NCBI RefSeq assembly: GCF_030704685.1
Contig: NZ_JAUZDX010000007.1
Coordinates: 186,001 to 250,000, forward strand
DNA length: 64,000 bases
Direction of reading: 5' to 3'
Source: Acidovorax sp. A1169
GTDB lineage: Bacteria > Pseudomonadota > Gammaproteobacteria > Burkholderiales > Burkholderiaceae_C
Made by a program: the position numbers and the translations under genes. Positions 10,570 to 19,782 of the stretch are shown one piece after another (within the stretch, counting starts at the first letter, position 1; each line of letters opens with the position of its first letter). The notes under the pieces were generated by a model, which saw only the letters and a list, made by a program, of their open reading frames with translations, was not told where the DNA came from and ran no database searches.

Positions 10570-10714
10570 GATCTGTCGTCCTTCAATATTTGTACCTGTG
10601 CCGGACTGCAGGGAATCTCTGCCAAGCAGATCATCCCCCACCCCCGTGTCCGCCGGTATGCAACAAAACGTTGCAGTTTGCCAGACAACGGTGACCACGC
10701 GCCATACGTGTTTA

Positions 10715-12952
10715 TCACATGCGCCAACGTTTCAACAGCAGGGCATTCGCCATCACGCTTACAGAACTGAGCGCCATGGCCGCCCCCGCCACCACCGGGC
10801 TCAGGTAACCGAGCGCGGCCAAGGGGATGCCGGCCACGTTGTACGCAAAGGCCCAGAACAGGTTCTGGCGAATCTTCATCACCGTGCGGTGCGATATGTC
10901 CAGCGCGGCAGCCACCAGCAACGGGTCGCCACGCATCAGCGTGATGCCCGCCGCATGCATGGCCACATCGGTGCCATTGCCCATGGCCATGCCCACGTCG
11001 GCAGCGGCCAGGGCCGGCGCATCGTTCACGCCATCGCCCACCATGGCCACCACATGGCCGCCCTGTTGCAATGCGGCCACACGCAGGGCCTTGTCACCGG
11101 GCAGCACCTCGGCCATCACCTCGCCCGCCTCGGGGTCCAGGCCCAAACGGTGCGCCATGGCCTCGGCCGCCCCCAGGTTGTCGCCCGACACCATCACCGT
11201 GCGAATGCCCCGGGCCTTGAGCGCAGCCAGCGCCTCGCGCGCACCCAGCTTGGGCTCGTCGCCAAAGGCCAGCAATGCGCGCAATGCCAGGCCCTGTACC
11301 ATACGCTCGGCCACTGCCGACACCGTGGCGCCCTCGGTCTGCAATGCCTGCGCGCGCACAGCCAACGCGCCCATGTCCACGCCCAGTTCCTGCATCCAGC
11401 GCAGGCTGCCCACCAAGTAGCTGGCGCCCTGCACCACACCCTCGGTACCCCGGCCCGGCACGGCGCGCACGGCACCGGGGGACTGCAGGGCCAGTTTCCG
11501 CTCCTGGGCCGCACGCACCACGGCGCGCGCCAGGGGGTGTTCGCTGCCGCTCTGCACGGCGGCCACTGCCGCCAGCACGGCGCCTTCGTCCACGCCGGCC
11601 ACCACCTCGAAGGCCGTGAGCCGGGGCTGCCCCACCGTCAGCGTGCCGGTCTTGTCGAAGGCCACCGTGTCCACCAGGTGCGCGCGCTCCAGCGCCTGCG
11701 CATCCTTGATCAAAATGCCGTTCTTCGCAGCCACCCCCGTGCCCGCCATGATGGCGGCCGGCGTCGCCAGGCCCAGCGCACAGGGGCATGCGATCACCAG
11801 CACCGCCACGGCATGGATCAGCGCCGCCTCCATGCCGGCACCGGCCCACAGCCAGCCCAGCAGGGTGGCCAGGGCAATGGCCAGCACCACCGGCACGAAT
11901 ACGGCCGAGACCTTGTCCACCAGGCGCTGCAGCGGCGCCTTGGCGGCCTGCGCGTCCTCCACCAGGCGGATGATGTGCGACAGCACCGTCTCGGCGCCCA
12001 CGGCCGTCACCGCCATCACGATGCGCCCGTCACCATTGATCGAGCCGCCCGTGAGCGGCGCGCCCACGTCGCGCGCCACGGGCAGGGGTTCACCGGTCAG
12101 CATGGACTCGTCCACCTGGGTGTGGCCTTCGTGCACCGTGCCGTCCACCGGGATGCGCTCGCCCGGGCGCACCACCAGCCGGTCGCCCACCAGCACTTCG
12201 GCCACGGGCACGTCCACCTCGCCGGCCTTGCCCAGCAGGTGCACCACGTCGGGCCGCAGCGCGTGCAGCGCACGGATGGCGGTGGTGGTCTGGCGCTTGG
12301 CCCGTGCCTCCAGCCACTTGCCCAGCAGCACCAGCGTGACCACCACGGCCGAAGCCTCGAAGTACAGGTGCGGCGCATGGCCAGCGTGGGCCGTGGCCCA
12401 CAGCCACACCGACAGGCCCCAGCCCGCGCTGGTGCCCAGCGCCACCAGCAGGTCCATGTTGCCCGTCAGCGCCTTCAGCGCATGCCAGCCGGCCTTGTAA
12501 AAGCGCGCACCCAGGATGAACTGCACCGGCGTGGCCAGTGCGAACTGCAGCCAGGCGGGCAGCATCCAGTCCTGGCCGAAAAGGTCACCCAGCATGGGCA
12601 GCACCAGCGGTGCCGACAGCGCCAGGCCCACGCCCACGGGCAGAAAGCCAGCCCAGGGCGACAGGTCTTCGGCTGCATCGGCCTGGTCCTTCGCCAGCGG
12701 CTCGTAGCCCGCATTGCGCACGGCGCGACGCAGTTGCGCCTCCAACGCAGCGGCATCGCTGCCGGCGGGCGCCGCCATGCCGATGCGAGCGGACTCCGTG
12801 GCCAGGTTGACGGAGGCATCCTGCACCCCCGGCACCTTGCGCAGCGCACGTTCCACGCGGCCCACGCAGCTGGCGCAGGTCATGCCGCCGATGCCCAGGT
12901 CGAACTGTTGCAAGGGCTCAAGGGCCCGGTCAGGGGTGGTGTCGTTGGTCAT
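10715..12952 (-). CDS. copA: Cu(I)-exporting P-type ATPase
   Basis: A 745-residue P1B-type ATPase. One N-terminal heavy-metal domain carries GMTCASC (metal Cys 26 and 29); the transmembrane metal site is CPC in [12 protein letters not shown], the phosphorylation motif is DKTGTLT and the hinge is [12 protein letters not shown]. These mark Cu(I)/Ag(I) export to the periplasm. The promoter directly upstream has the 19-bp spacer and CTTG/CAAG dyad of CueR-controlled genes, and copZ-cueR lie 1.3 kb away. The predicted transcript starts at or beside the ATG, with no room for a ribosome site, so the mRNA may be leaderless. Confidence 0.95.
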   Translation of the reverse strand: MTNDTTPDRALEPLQQFDLGIGGMTCASCVGRVERALRKVPGVQDASVNLATESARIGMAAPAGSDAAALEAQLRRAVRNAGYEPLAKDQADAAEDLSPWAGFLPVGVGLALSAPLVLPMLGDLFGQDWMLPAWLQFALATPVQFILGARFYKAGWHALKALTGNMDLLVALGTSAGWGLSVWLWATAHAGHAPHLYFEASAVVVTLVLLGKWLEARAKRQTTTAIRALHALRPDVVHLLGKAGEVDVPVAEVLVGDRLVVRPGERIPVDGTVHEGHTQVDESMLTGEPLPVARDVGAPLTGGSINGDGRIVMAVTAVGAETVLSHIIRLVEDAQAAKAPLQRLVDKVSAVFVPVVLAIALATLLGWLWAGAGMEAALIHAVAVLVIACPCALGLATPAAIMAGTGVAAKNGILIKDAQALERAHLVDTVAFDKTGTLTVGQPRLTAFEVVAGVDEGAVLAAVAAVQSGSEHPLARAVVRAAQERKLALQSPGAVRAVPGRGTEGVVQGASYLVGSLRWMQELGVDMGALAVRAQALQTEGATVSAVAERMVQGLALRALLAFGDEPKLGAREALAALKARGIRTVMVSGDNLGAAEAMAHRLGLDPEAGEVMAEVLPGDKALRVAALQQGGHVVAMVGDGVNDAPALAAADVGMAMGNGTDVAMHAAGITLMRGDPLLVAAALDISHRTVMKIRQNLFWAFAYNVAGIPLAALGYLSPVVAGAAMALSSVSVMANALLLKRWRM

Positions 12953-12959
12953 GGGGGGT

Positions 12960-12990
12960 ACCTTACAGCTTGCCATGGTGTCAAGGTCAA
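12960..12990 (-). promoter_or_regulatory. CueR-type copA promoter with 19-bp spacer
   Basis: Minus-strand -35 TTGACC (12990-12985) and -10 TAAGGT (12965-12960) are separated by 19 bases, the overlong spacing that MerR activators correct by twisting DNA. The spacer holds the dyad CTTG-ACACCATGG-CAAG. The -10 ends 7 bases before the copA ATG. Confidence 0.8.
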
Positions 12991-13061
12991 GCCCTTGCCC
13001 CAGATCAAGTCGGCGCCTTGTCCGATACGGCGGCGTGGCCGCCGGTGGTCGAATTTTGTGC

Positions 13062-14150
13062 ATGACAAGCCCCACACCCCCACGGGCGCGCACCGGCCAG
13101 GCCCCCGAGCCGCTGGACCGCGCCGCATTCCGCGAACGCTTCCTGCTCGACTACCAGGACCCGCGCTTTGCCGACGAGGCCGGCGACGCACTGGACCGCA
13201 TCGAGGCCATCGCCTGGCGCAACTACGACGACAACCGCAAGGCGCCGCGCACACGCAAGGCCGGGCCCGGCTATGCCGACCCGGACTACGACCTGTCGGT
13301 CGACTGGCTGGAGGCCAAGGAGCGCATCGACGCAGCGCGTGCGCGCTGGGCCGACCCGGCCAGCCCCTCGCGCGTGCTGCTGGTCTGCGGCTCGGCACGC
13401 AACGACGGCACCTGCCCCGGCGAGATCTCCAAGAGCTGGCGCATGCTGAACATGGCGCGCGACGTGCTGGCCGCCGAGCACATCGAGGTCGACCTGCTCG
13501 ACCTGAGCCGCGTCACCTCCGACTACGGGCGCCACATCCACCCCTGCAAGGGCTGCGTCTCCACGGCCATGCCGCTGTGCCACTTTCCGTGCAGCTGCTA
13601 CCCCAACCATGCCATGCGCCAGACGGGCGACTGGATGAACGAGATCTACGAACGCTGGACCGCCGCGCACGGCGTGATGATCATCACCCCCGTGTACTGG
13701 TACCAGGCGCCGAGCCCGCTCAAGCTCATGATCGACCGCCTGGTCTGCGCCGACGGCGGCAACCCCGACCCCACCAGCACCCACGGCAAAAAGTCCGCCG
13801 AGGCCAAGGCGCTGGAGCTGGCAGGCTGGGGCTACCCCAAGCACCTGGAGGGCCGCGCCTACGCCCTGGCCGTGCATGGCGATGTGGCCGGCATCGAGAT
13901 GACGCGCCGCGGCCTGTCGGACTGGCTCGACTGGATGGGCTTCATCGACGCCGGCCCCGCCGCACGCCTGGACCGCTACATCGGCTACTACGAAAGCTAT
14001 GCCCAGAGCCACGAGGTGCTGGACCGCGACAGCGCCATGCAGGCCGAGATCCGCGGCGCCGCCCAGGCCCTGGCGGTGGCGGTGGGCGAGCTGCGCGCGG
14101 GCACTCTCTCGCGCCCCGATGCCGGCGTACGCCGCGCCCGGCCGAAGTAG
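13062..14150 (+). CDS. flavodoxin-fold NAD(P)H-dependent oxidoreductase with Cys-rich insert
   Basis: A 362-residue protein. The first about 105 residues are a charged N-terminal region (contains [19 protein letters not shown]) of unknown role; from about 107 a flavodoxin-like FMN reductase fold begins with [17 protein letters not shown] and continues with [20 protein letters not shown], the FMN-binding loop of NADPH-dependent FMN reductases. Between them lies a Cys cluster CKGC...CHFPCSC, recalling but not matching iron-sulfur flavoproteins. It is divergent from copA across the CueR promoter and upstream of copZ, so a copper or redox link is possible but unproven. Confidence 0.8.
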   Translation: MTSPTPPRARTGQAPEPLDRAAFRERFLLDYQDPRFADEAGDALDRIEAIAWRNYDDNRKAPRTRKAGPGYADPDYDLSVDWLEAKERIDAARARWADPASPSRVLLVCGSARNDGTCPGEISKSWRMLNMARDVLAAEHIEVDLLDLSRVTSDYGRHIHPCKGCVSTAMPLCHFPCSCYPNHAMRQTGDWMNEIYERWTAAHGVMIITPVYWYQAPSPLKLMIDRLVCADGGNPDPTSTHGKKSAEAKALELAGWGYPKHLEGRAYALAVHGDVAGIEMTRRGLSDWLDWMGFIDAGPAARLDRYIGYYESYAQSHEVLDRDSAMQAEIRGAAQALAVAVGELRAGTLSRPDAGVRRARPK

Positions 14151-14181
14151 GCAGTCCCTCTTCAAGGTTTTGCAGCAGGGC

Positions 14182-14212
14182 TTGACCTTGCCACCATGTG
14201 AAGGTTTACGCT
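14182..14212 (+). promoter_or_regulatory. CueR-type copZ-cueR promoter with 19-bp spacer
   Basis: -35 TTGACC (14182-14187) and -10 TACGCT (14207-14212) are 19 bases apart. The perfect-ended dyad ACCTT...AAGGT spans 14185-14205 (21 bp). The first bases after the -35 also match the copA promoter (TTGACCTTG then CACCATG). Confidence 0.82.
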
Positions 14213-14256
14213 CCAGGCTGTTCAATGCAATCAGCCAATCAGCAAGGAGTCTTCAC

Positions 14257-14475
14257 ATGCAGCCATCCACCACCACCAGCCATGAATTCCAGGTCCAGGG
14301 CATGACCTGCGGCCATTGCGAGCGCGCCGTGACCCAGGCCGTGCAGAGCGTGGACCCAGCCGCCAACGTGCGCATCGACCGTGCCAGCGGCAGCGTGCAT
14401 GTGGAGCACAGCAGCGCCGACCGCGCAGCGCTGGCCGCGGCCATCGCCGAAGAAGGCTACGCCGTCGCGGCATGA
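14257..14475 (+). CDS. copZ: copper chaperone CopZ
   Basis: A 72-residue single heavy-metal-associated domain with the Cu(I)-binding motif GMTCGHC (Cys 18 and 21) in the expected first loop of the beta-alpha-beta-beta-alpha-beta fold. Such chaperones carry cytoplasmic Cu(I) to CopA or to the regulator. AAGGAG lies 8 bases before the ATG. The stop overlaps the cueR start (ATGA), so the two are translationally coupled, and the CueR-type promoter upstream drives both. Confidence 0.93.
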   Translation: MQPSTTTSHEFQVQGMTCGHCERAVTQAVQSVDPAANVRIDRASGSVHVEHSSADRAALAAAIAEEGYAVAA

Positions 14476-14900
14476 GCAAGACCGACTGGCCCGTGCCCAT
14501 CGGCGAGGCCGCGCGCCGCGCCGGGGTTTCGGCGCGCATGGTGCGCCACTACGAATCGCTGGGCCTGGTGGCCGGCGTGGCGCGCACCGACAGCGGCTAC
14601 CGCCAGTACACCGCGGCCGACGTGCATGGCCTGCGCTTCATCCGCCGCGCACGCGACCTGGGCTTTTCGATGGACGAGATCGCCGGCCTGCTCGCCCTGT
14701 GGCAGGACCGCAGCCGCGCCAGCAGCCAGGTCAAGCGCATCGCCCAGGCCCACATCGAGGACCTGAACGAGCGCATCGCCGCCATGCAGGCCATGCAGCG
14801 CAGCCTGCAGACGCTGGTGTCGTGCTGCCATGGGGATGACCGGCCGGATTGCCCGATCCTCGACGACATGGCGGGGGAGCCAGCTCCCCACAAACATTAA
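14472..14900 (+). CDS. cueR: MerR-family copper efflux regulator CueR
   Basis: A 142-residue MerR-family activator. The winged HTH opens IGEAARRAGVSARMVRHYES, followed by the wing and GYRQYTAADV, a long dimerisation helix, and a C-terminal metal loop in which Cys 119 and Cys 127 are separated by seven residues as in CueR; an extra Cys 118 is present. It should activate copA and its own copZ-cueR operon on Cu(I), Ag(I) or Au(I). The last four bases overlap the convergent TetR gene stop. Confidence 0.93.
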   Translation: MSKTDWPVPIGEAARRAGVSARMVRHYESLGLVAGVARTDSGYRQYTAADVHGLRFIRRARDLGFSMDEIAGLLALWQDRSRASSQVKRIAQAHIEDLNERIAAMQAMQRSLQTLVSCCHGDDRPDCPILDDMAGEPAPHKH

Positions 14901-15634
14901 GCGCGTTTGTGCGGCGCCGCTGCAGCCGGCGCCGCCCTGCGCACCCGCTTGGCAGGCGCCTTGGCCACCACCGCCCCATCGGCACGCCGCAGCACCCCCT
15001 GGCACAGCGTTGCTATGCACTGCTCGGCCACCTGCTCGGCCGTGTACTCGCCGCCGGGCTGGTACCAGCGACCGATCCAGCTGAGCGCCCCGGCGATCAC
15101 GAAGGCTGTCATCTTCGGGTCGCAAGGCTGCAGCGAGCCCTCCTGCACACCCTCGGCCACCAGGCGGCGGAACTCCCGGTCGATGGCGGATTTGTGGCGG
15201 CGCAGTTCGGCGCGGCTCTCGGGAGGCAGTTGCTCGTCGCCCACGCGGATCAGGCATTTGCCGAAGTCCATGGTCACGATGCGCGCATACACCTGCATGC
15301 AGGTCATGAGCTGGTCGATGGCCTTGCCGCCCGCCGCGCGCGAGGCGTCTATGCCCTCGAGCATCATTTCCAGGCCCTTGCTCACGCACTGCAGCAGGAT
15401 CTCGTCCTTGTTCTTCACGTAGTAGTACAGCGTGGGCTTGGTCACGTTCAGCCGCGCGGCGATGTCGTCGAGCGAGGTGGCGTGAAAGCCGCGTTCGTTG
15501 AACAGCTGCGCGGCTGCCTGCAGCACGGCATTGCGCTTGGCCTCGCGCTGCTGTTCGCGGTGGGACGCGGGCGCCCAGGGCGACGCAGGCGGGCGGTCCG
15601 CACTGCGGGGGGGCGACACGGTGGGGCTGGGCAT
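14897..15634 (-). CDS. TetR/AcrR-family transcriptional repressor
   Basis: A 245-residue regulator with an N-terminal TetR HTH (about residues 25-75: AVLQAAAQLFNERGFHATSLDD then LNVTKPTLYYYVKNKDEIL) and a helical ligand domain with a TetR C-terminal pattern. The tail after about 215 is basic and Ala-rich (KAPAKRVRRAAPAAAAPHKRA is its ending, in pieces), an uncommon extension. It is divergent from the ABC transporter/acyl-CoA operon and a 33-bp palindrome lies between the two starts, so it very likely represses that operon and itself, probably sensing an acyl-CoA (inference from the regulated genes). Confidence 0.9.
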   Translation of the reverse strand: MPSPTVSPPRSADRPPASPWAPASHREQQREAKRNAVLQAAAQLFNERGFHATSLDDIAARLNVTKPTLYYYVKNKDEILLQCVSKGLEMMLEGIDASRAAGGKAIDQLMTCMQVYARIVTMDFGKCLIRVGDEQLPPESRAELRRHKSAIDREFRRLVAEGVQEGSLQPCDPKMTAFVIAGALSWIGRWYQPGGEYTAEQVAEQCIATLCQGVLRRADGAVVAKAPAKRVRRAAPAAAAPHKRA

Positions 15635-15692
15635 GGCGGGCTGGTTCCTCGGGAAAGTACGGATGCTGGTTTGGCGCCGGGCCTTCCAGAAT

Positions 15693-15725
15693 CTACTCGT
15701 GAGTAAACAGTTTACGCACAAGTAG
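15693..15725. promoter_or_regulatory. 33-bp palindromic operator between tetR and the ABC/acyl-CoA operon
   Basis: The half site CTACTCGTGAGTAAAC and its partner GTTTACGCACAAGTAG are inverted around a central A at 15709, with only three mismatched pairs in 16. It sits 58 bases before the TetR start and 59 before the operon's first ATG, an almost exactly central position expected of a shared TetR operator. Confidence 0.78.
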
Positions 15726-15784
15726 AAAATTTCTGCAGGCCCGCAGGCATTTTCTGGTCAGCACAAACCCGCATTAGAAAGCCA

Positions 15785-16651
15785 ATGGAGACACACCCAC
15801 CCGGCAATCCCCCCGCCAGCGCGCCGCCCCTGCTGCAGGTCGATGGCGTCACGCTGGCCTTCGGCGGGGTCAAGGCGCTCACCAGCGTGGGCTTTGGCGT
15901 GCAGGCTGGCTCCATCACCGCCGTCATCGGGCCCAACGGTGCGGGCAAGACCTCGCTGTTCAACACCATCTCGGGCTTCTACCGCCCGGGCAGCGGCGCC
16001 ATCCGCTTCAAGGGCCAGGACATCACGCGCGTGCCGGCCCCGCAGCGCGCCCGCCTGGGCCTGGGGCGGAGCTTTCAGAACATCGCACTGTTTCGCGGCA
16101 TGACGGTGCTCGACAACATCAAGCTCGGGCGCCATGCGCACCTCAAGACCAACGTGCTCGACGCGCTGCTGTACATCGGCCGCGCACGGCGCGAAGAGGC
16201 CGCCCTGCGCGCCGACATCGAGGAGCGCATCATCGACTTCCTGGAGATCGACCACATCCGCCACGCGCCGGTCTCGGCCCTGCCCTACGGCCTGCAAAAG
16301 CGCGTGGAGATGGCCCGCGCCCTGGCCATGCAGCCCGAGATCCTGATGCTCGACGAGCCCGTGGCCGGCATGAACCGCGAGGAGACCGAGGACATGGCGC
16401 GCTTCATCCTCGACGTGCGGGCCGAATGGGGCGTCACCGTGCTCATGGTCGAGCACGACATGGGCATGGTCATGGACCTGTCGGACCACGTGGTGGTGCT
16501 GAACTTCGGCCAGGTCATCGCCCAGGGCACGCCGGGTGAGGTGCAGGCCAACCCCGAGGTCGTTCGCGCCTACCTGGGCTCGGGTGACGTAGGCGACCTG
16601 CGGGCCCGGCTGCATGCCGGCGCTGCGACGCCGCTGCAAGGGGTCGCATGA
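15785..16651 (+). CDS. livG: branched-chain/organic acid ABC transporter ATPase (LivG type)
   Basis: A 288-residue ABC ATPase of the HAAT/LIV family. Walker A is GPNGAGKT (49-56); the signature region LPYGLQKRVEMARAL and Walker B ILMLDEPVAGMN are of the LivG type, with the usual non-canonical signature. It forms a heterodimer with the LivF-like protein encoded four genes on and energises the two permeases that follow. It opens the operon; its stop overlaps the livH start (ATGA). The gene context (acyl-CoA ligase, crotonase, thiolase) indicates an organic/fatty or aromatic acid rather than leucine. Confidence 0.93.
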   Translation: METHPPGNPPASAPPLLQVDGVTLAFGGVKALTSVGFGVQAGSITAVIGPNGAGKTSLFNTISGFYRPGSGAIRFKGQDITRVPAPQRARLGLGRSFQNIALFRGMTVLDNIKLGRHAHLKTNVLDALLYIGRARREEAALRADIEERIIDFLEIDHIRHAPVSALPYGLQKRVEMARALAMQPEILMLDEPVAGMNREETEDMARFILDVRAEWGVTVLMVEHDMGMVMDLSDHVVVLNFGQVIAQGTPGEVQANPEVVRAYLGSGDVGDLRARLHAGAATPLQGVA

Positions 16652-17529
16652 TGGATTGGGCCTACCTGTTCGAAATCAGCCTCACCGGCATCTCCGGTGG
16701 CGGCCTGTACGCGCTGGCGGCACTGGCCTTCGTGATGGTCTACAAGGCCACGCGCGTGGTGAACATCGCCATCGGCGAGATGCTCATGGTCGGCGCCTAC
16801 CTGTTCTTCACCTTTGCGGCCACCTTCGCGCTGCCGCTGTGGCTGGCCATCCCCGCGGCGGTGCTAGGCTCGGGCCTCTTGGGCGCGGTGATCGAGCGCA
16901 CCATGATCCGACCGCTGCTGGGCGAGCCACCGATCTCCGTCTTCATGGTCACCGTGGGCCTCGCCTCGGTGCTCGTAGGCCTGGTGGAGATGATCTGGAC
17001 GGCCGACCAGCGCCGCCTGCCCGAGTTCATGCCGACCAAGCCGATCATGATCGGCGAGGCCTTCCTCGCGCCCAAGGTGTTCTGGGGTGCGGTGATCGCG
17101 GTGGTCTTCATCGCGGCCGTGCTGCTGGTGTTCCGCTTCTGGCGCGGCGGCGTGGCCCTGCGCGCCACGGCCAGCGACCAGGCCGCCGCCTACTCGGTGG
17201 GCATCAACGTGCCGCGCGTGTTCTCGCTGGCCTGGGTGGTCTCGGCCATGATCGCCGCAGTCTCCGGGATCATCGTCGGCTCCATCGGCGGCATCTCGTC
17301 AAGCATGGGCGTGTTTGGCCTGTCGGTGCTGGTGGTGGTCATCGTCGGCGGGCTCGACAGCGTGCTCGGCGCCCTCATCGGCGGCCTGCTCATCGGCCTC
17401 ATCGAGGCCCTGGCCGGCGCCTACCTGGGCGGCGAATACAAGCTCCTGGCCACTTTCATCGTGCTGGTCGCGATGCTTCTCGTTCGCCCGTACGGCCTGT
17501 TCGGCACGCACGAAATCGAACGCCTATAA
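16648..17529 (+). CDS. livH: LIV-type ABC transporter permease (LivH)
   Basis: A 293-residue inner-membrane permease with about eight hydrophobic segments. GISGGGLYALAALAFVMVYKATRVVNIAIGEM at the N-terminus and the GGLDSVLGALIGGLLIGL loop near the C-terminus are the conserved features of LivH-type subunits (quoted in parts: GGGLYALAALAF, VVNIAIGEM). It pairs with LivM to form the channel. It overlaps livG by four bases and is 8 bases ahead of livM, so the three are co-transcribed. Confidence 0.93.
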   Translation: MMDWAYLFEISLTGISGGGLYALAALAFVMVYKATRVVNIAIGEMLMVGAYLFFTFAATFALPLWLAIPAAVLGSGLLGAVIERTMIRPLLGEPPISVFMVTVGLASVLVGLVEMIWTADQRRLPEFMPTKPIMIGEAFLAPKVFWGAVIAVVFIAAVLLVFRFWRGGVALRATASDQAAAYSVGINVPRVFSLAWVVSAMIAAVSGIIVGSIGGISSSMGVFGLSVLVVVIVGGLDSVLGALIGGLLIGLIEALAGAYLGGEYKLLATFIVLVAMLLVRPYGLFGTHEIERL

Positions 17530-17537
17530 GGTACGCC

Positions 17538-18575
17538 ATGCGCATCGGAACCCTCAAGGAATCCTACGTTGCAGACGCAGCGCTGTTCGACTCGCGCACG
17601 CAGAAGGTCTGGCTCGCCGTGGCCGCCGCGCTGCTGCTGCTCTTCCCCTTCATGGCCAGCGACTACTGGCTCTACCTGGCCTGCCTGGTCAGCATCAACG
17701 TCGCCAGCGCCACGGGGCTCAACATCCTCACGGGCTACACGGGTCTCGTGAGCCTGGGGCAGGCGGCCTTCATGGGCCTGGGGGCCTACACCGTGGCCGT
17801 GCTGGAGACGCGCGTGGGCACGCCCTTCCTCGTGAACCTGCTGGCCGGCGGCTTGGTGGCCATGCTGGGCGGCATCGTCGTGGGCATCCCCTCGCTGCGC
17901 GTCAAGGGCCTGTACCTGGCCATCGCCACCATCGCCGCATCGTTCATCGCGCACTTCATCTTCGCCAACTGGAAGTTCACGGGCGGCACCGGGGGACTGA
18001 GCGTGCCGCCCGCCAAGCTGTTCGGCCTTCCGCTCGATACCTCGTTCCGCCTGTACTGGGTGATCGTGCCCGTCACCGTGCTCATGCTGCTGGGCGCAGC
18101 CAACCTGTTTCGCACGCGCGTGGGCCGCGCCTTCATCGCCATCCGCGACCGCGACATCTCGGCCGAGGTGCTGGGCATACCGCTGCTGCGCTACAAGCTG
18201 CTGTCGTTCGGGCTGTCCTCGTTCTATGCGGGCGTGGCCGGTGGCCTGTGGGCCTACTTCTTTCGCGTGGTCACACCCGAGAGCTTTCCGCTGCTCATGT
18301 CCATCTTCTTCCTGGCCGCCATCATCGTTGGCGGCATGGGCTCCATCCTGGGCGGCATCCTGGGCGCAGTGTTCATGACCATGGTGCCCGAACTGCTCAA
18401 GCTGGTCGTCAACCTGCTGCCCGGCGGCAACGAGCTCACGGTGTTTCTTTCGCCCGTGCGCACCGTCATCTTCGGGCTGCTGATCATCGGCTTCCTCGTC
18501 TTCGAGCCCCATGGCCTGGCCGAAGTGTGGCGGCGCATCCGCCGTTTCTTCCATCTCTGGCCTTTCAGAAACTAA
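17538..18575 (+). CDS. livM: LIV-type ABC transporter permease (LivM)
   Basis: A 345-residue polytopic permease. The block LNILTGYTGLVSLGQAAFMG, the EAA-like ERVGRAFIAIRDRDI-type loop (here TRVGRAFIAIRDRDISAEVL) and GGMGSILGGILGAVF are standard for LivM subunits. It partners with LivH; its cytoplasmic loop contacts the ATPases. The ATG follows livH by 8 bases; the predicted substrate-binding protein gene follows 17 bases later in the same transcript. Confidence 0.93.
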   Translation: MRIGTLKESYVADAALFDSRTQKVWLAVAAALLLLFPFMASDYWLYLACLVSINVASATGLNILTGYTGLVSLGQAAFMGLGAYTVAVLETRVGTPFLVNLLAGGLVAMLGGIVVGIPSLRVKGLYLAIATIAASFIAHFIFANWKFTGGTGGLSVPPAKLFGLPLDTSFRLYWVIVPVTVLMLLGAANLFRTRVGRAFIAIRDRDISAEVLGIPLLRYKLLSFGLSSFYAGVAGGLWAYFFRVVTPESFPLLMSIFFLAAIIVGGMGSILGGILGAVFMTMVPELLKLVVNLLPGGNELTVFLSPVRTVIFGLLIIGFLVFEPHGLAEVWRRIRRFFHLWPFRN

Positions 18576-18592
18576 ACCACCAGGAGACACGC

Positions 18593-19771
18593 ATGCACAA
18601 GACCCCCACCTCCCCACGCCGCCGCTCGCTGCTCGCCGCCGCAGGCGCCGCCGCGCTGGCACACCCTCTGTCGGTGCTCGCGCAATCGGGCGAAGACATC
18701 GTCATCGGCGGCTCCATCCCGCTCACCGGCGTGTTCGCGTTTGCGGGTGTGGGCATCAACGCCGGCATCGGCGACTACGTGAAGATGGTCAACGACGCGG
18801 GTGGCATCAAGGGCCGCAAGCTCAAGTACGTGCCCGAGGACACGGGCTACAAGGTCGACGTCTCGGTGGCGGCCTACAAGAAGATCACCAGCCAGAACAA
18901 GGTGAATCTCTACTACGGCGACTCCACCGGCTTTGCCAAGACCATCAACCCCGAGCTCGACCGCGCGGGCAGCACGCTGATGGCCGGCGCGTCCTTCGCG
19001 TCCGAACTCAACGACCCCGCCAAGTACCCCCACCAGTTCCTCGTGGGCCCCGACTACACGGAGATGTTCGGCATCCTGCTCAAGCACATCGCCAAGGAAA
19101 AGCCCGGTGCCAAGGTGGCCTTCGTGTACTCGGACTCCGAATTCGGCCGCGACCCCATCGACAAGAGCGAGGCCGCTGCCAAGGCGCTGGGCCTGTCCGT
19201 GCCCGTCAAGATCATGACGCCCGCCGGCAGCGTGGACGTGTCGGGCGAGGTCATCAAGCTGCGCCGCGCCGCGCCCGACTACACCATCTTCCACGGCTAC
19301 ATCCTGGCCCCCATCCCCGAGTTCATCACCCAGGGCAAGCAGCAGGGCATGACCAGCAAGTGGATGGGCACCTTCTGGACCATGGACAGCTCCACCGTGA
19401 TGAAGATGGGCGAGGCCGCCGACGGCTTCATGGGCGTGATGCCCTACCGCTACTACTACGACACCGAGAAGGCGCCCATGCTGGAGAAGATCCGCGCGCT
19501 GCGCCCCGAGTACCAGAGCACGGCCTACATCCAGGGCTTCCTCGCCGCCATGCTGTTCACCGAATCGGCCAAACGCTGCCTGGATGCAGGCAAACCGCTC
19601 GACGGCAAGAACCTCAAGGCTGCGCTCAACAGCATCAAGGACTTCGACACCGGCGGCCTGATCGGCGTGCCGATCACCATCAGCGGCAACTCCATCCCTG
19701 TGGGCCGCGTGTACCGCGCGGACATGAAGGCACAAAAAATGGTCGCCGCTTCCGACTGGATCAAGCTCTGA
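18593..19771 (+). CDS. ABC transporter substrate-binding protein, LIV family
   Basis: A 392-residue periplasmic protein. The N-terminus (SPRRRSLLAAAGAAALAHP) has an RRSLL twin-arginine-like motif followed by a hydrophobic stretch and a cleavage-like VLAQ, so export by Sec or Tat is likely. The mature part starts IVIGGSIPLTGVFAFAG, typical of Peripla_BP_6 proteins that capture amino acids, amides, or aromatic and fatty acids for LIV-type transporters. It sits between livM and livF in the operon. The ligand is not determined; neighbours suggest a carboxylic acid that is later activated with CoA. A CAGGAGAC ribosome site precedes the ATG. Confidence 0.92.
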   Translation: MHKTPTSPRRRSLLAAAGAAALAHPLSVLAQSGEDIVIGGSIPLTGVFAFAGVGINAGIGDYVKMVNDAGGIKGRKLKYVPEDTGYKVDVSVAAYKKITSQNKVNLYYGDSTGFAKTINPELDRAGSTLMAGASFASELNDPAKYPHQFLVGPDYTEMFGILLKHIAKEKPGAKVAFVYSDSEFGRDPIDKSEAAAKALGLSVPVKIMTPAGSVDVSGEVIKLRRAAPDYTIFHGYILAPIPEFITQGKQQGMTSKWMGTFWTMDSSTVMKMGEAADGFMGVMPYRYYYDTEKAPMLEKIRALRPEYQSTAYIQGFLAAMLFTESAKRCLDAGKPLDGKNLKAALNSIKDFDTGGLIGVPITISGNSIPVGRVYRADMKAQKMVAASDWIKL

Positions 19772-19782
19772 CCTTGCCCGCC

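Noticed and set aside
10337..14185. A 1282-codon plus-strand open frame across the chemoreceptor, copA and flavoprotein genes
   Set aside because: His/Gln/Arg-rich nonsense composition and no motif; it is antisense to copA and the receptor, which are unmistakable.
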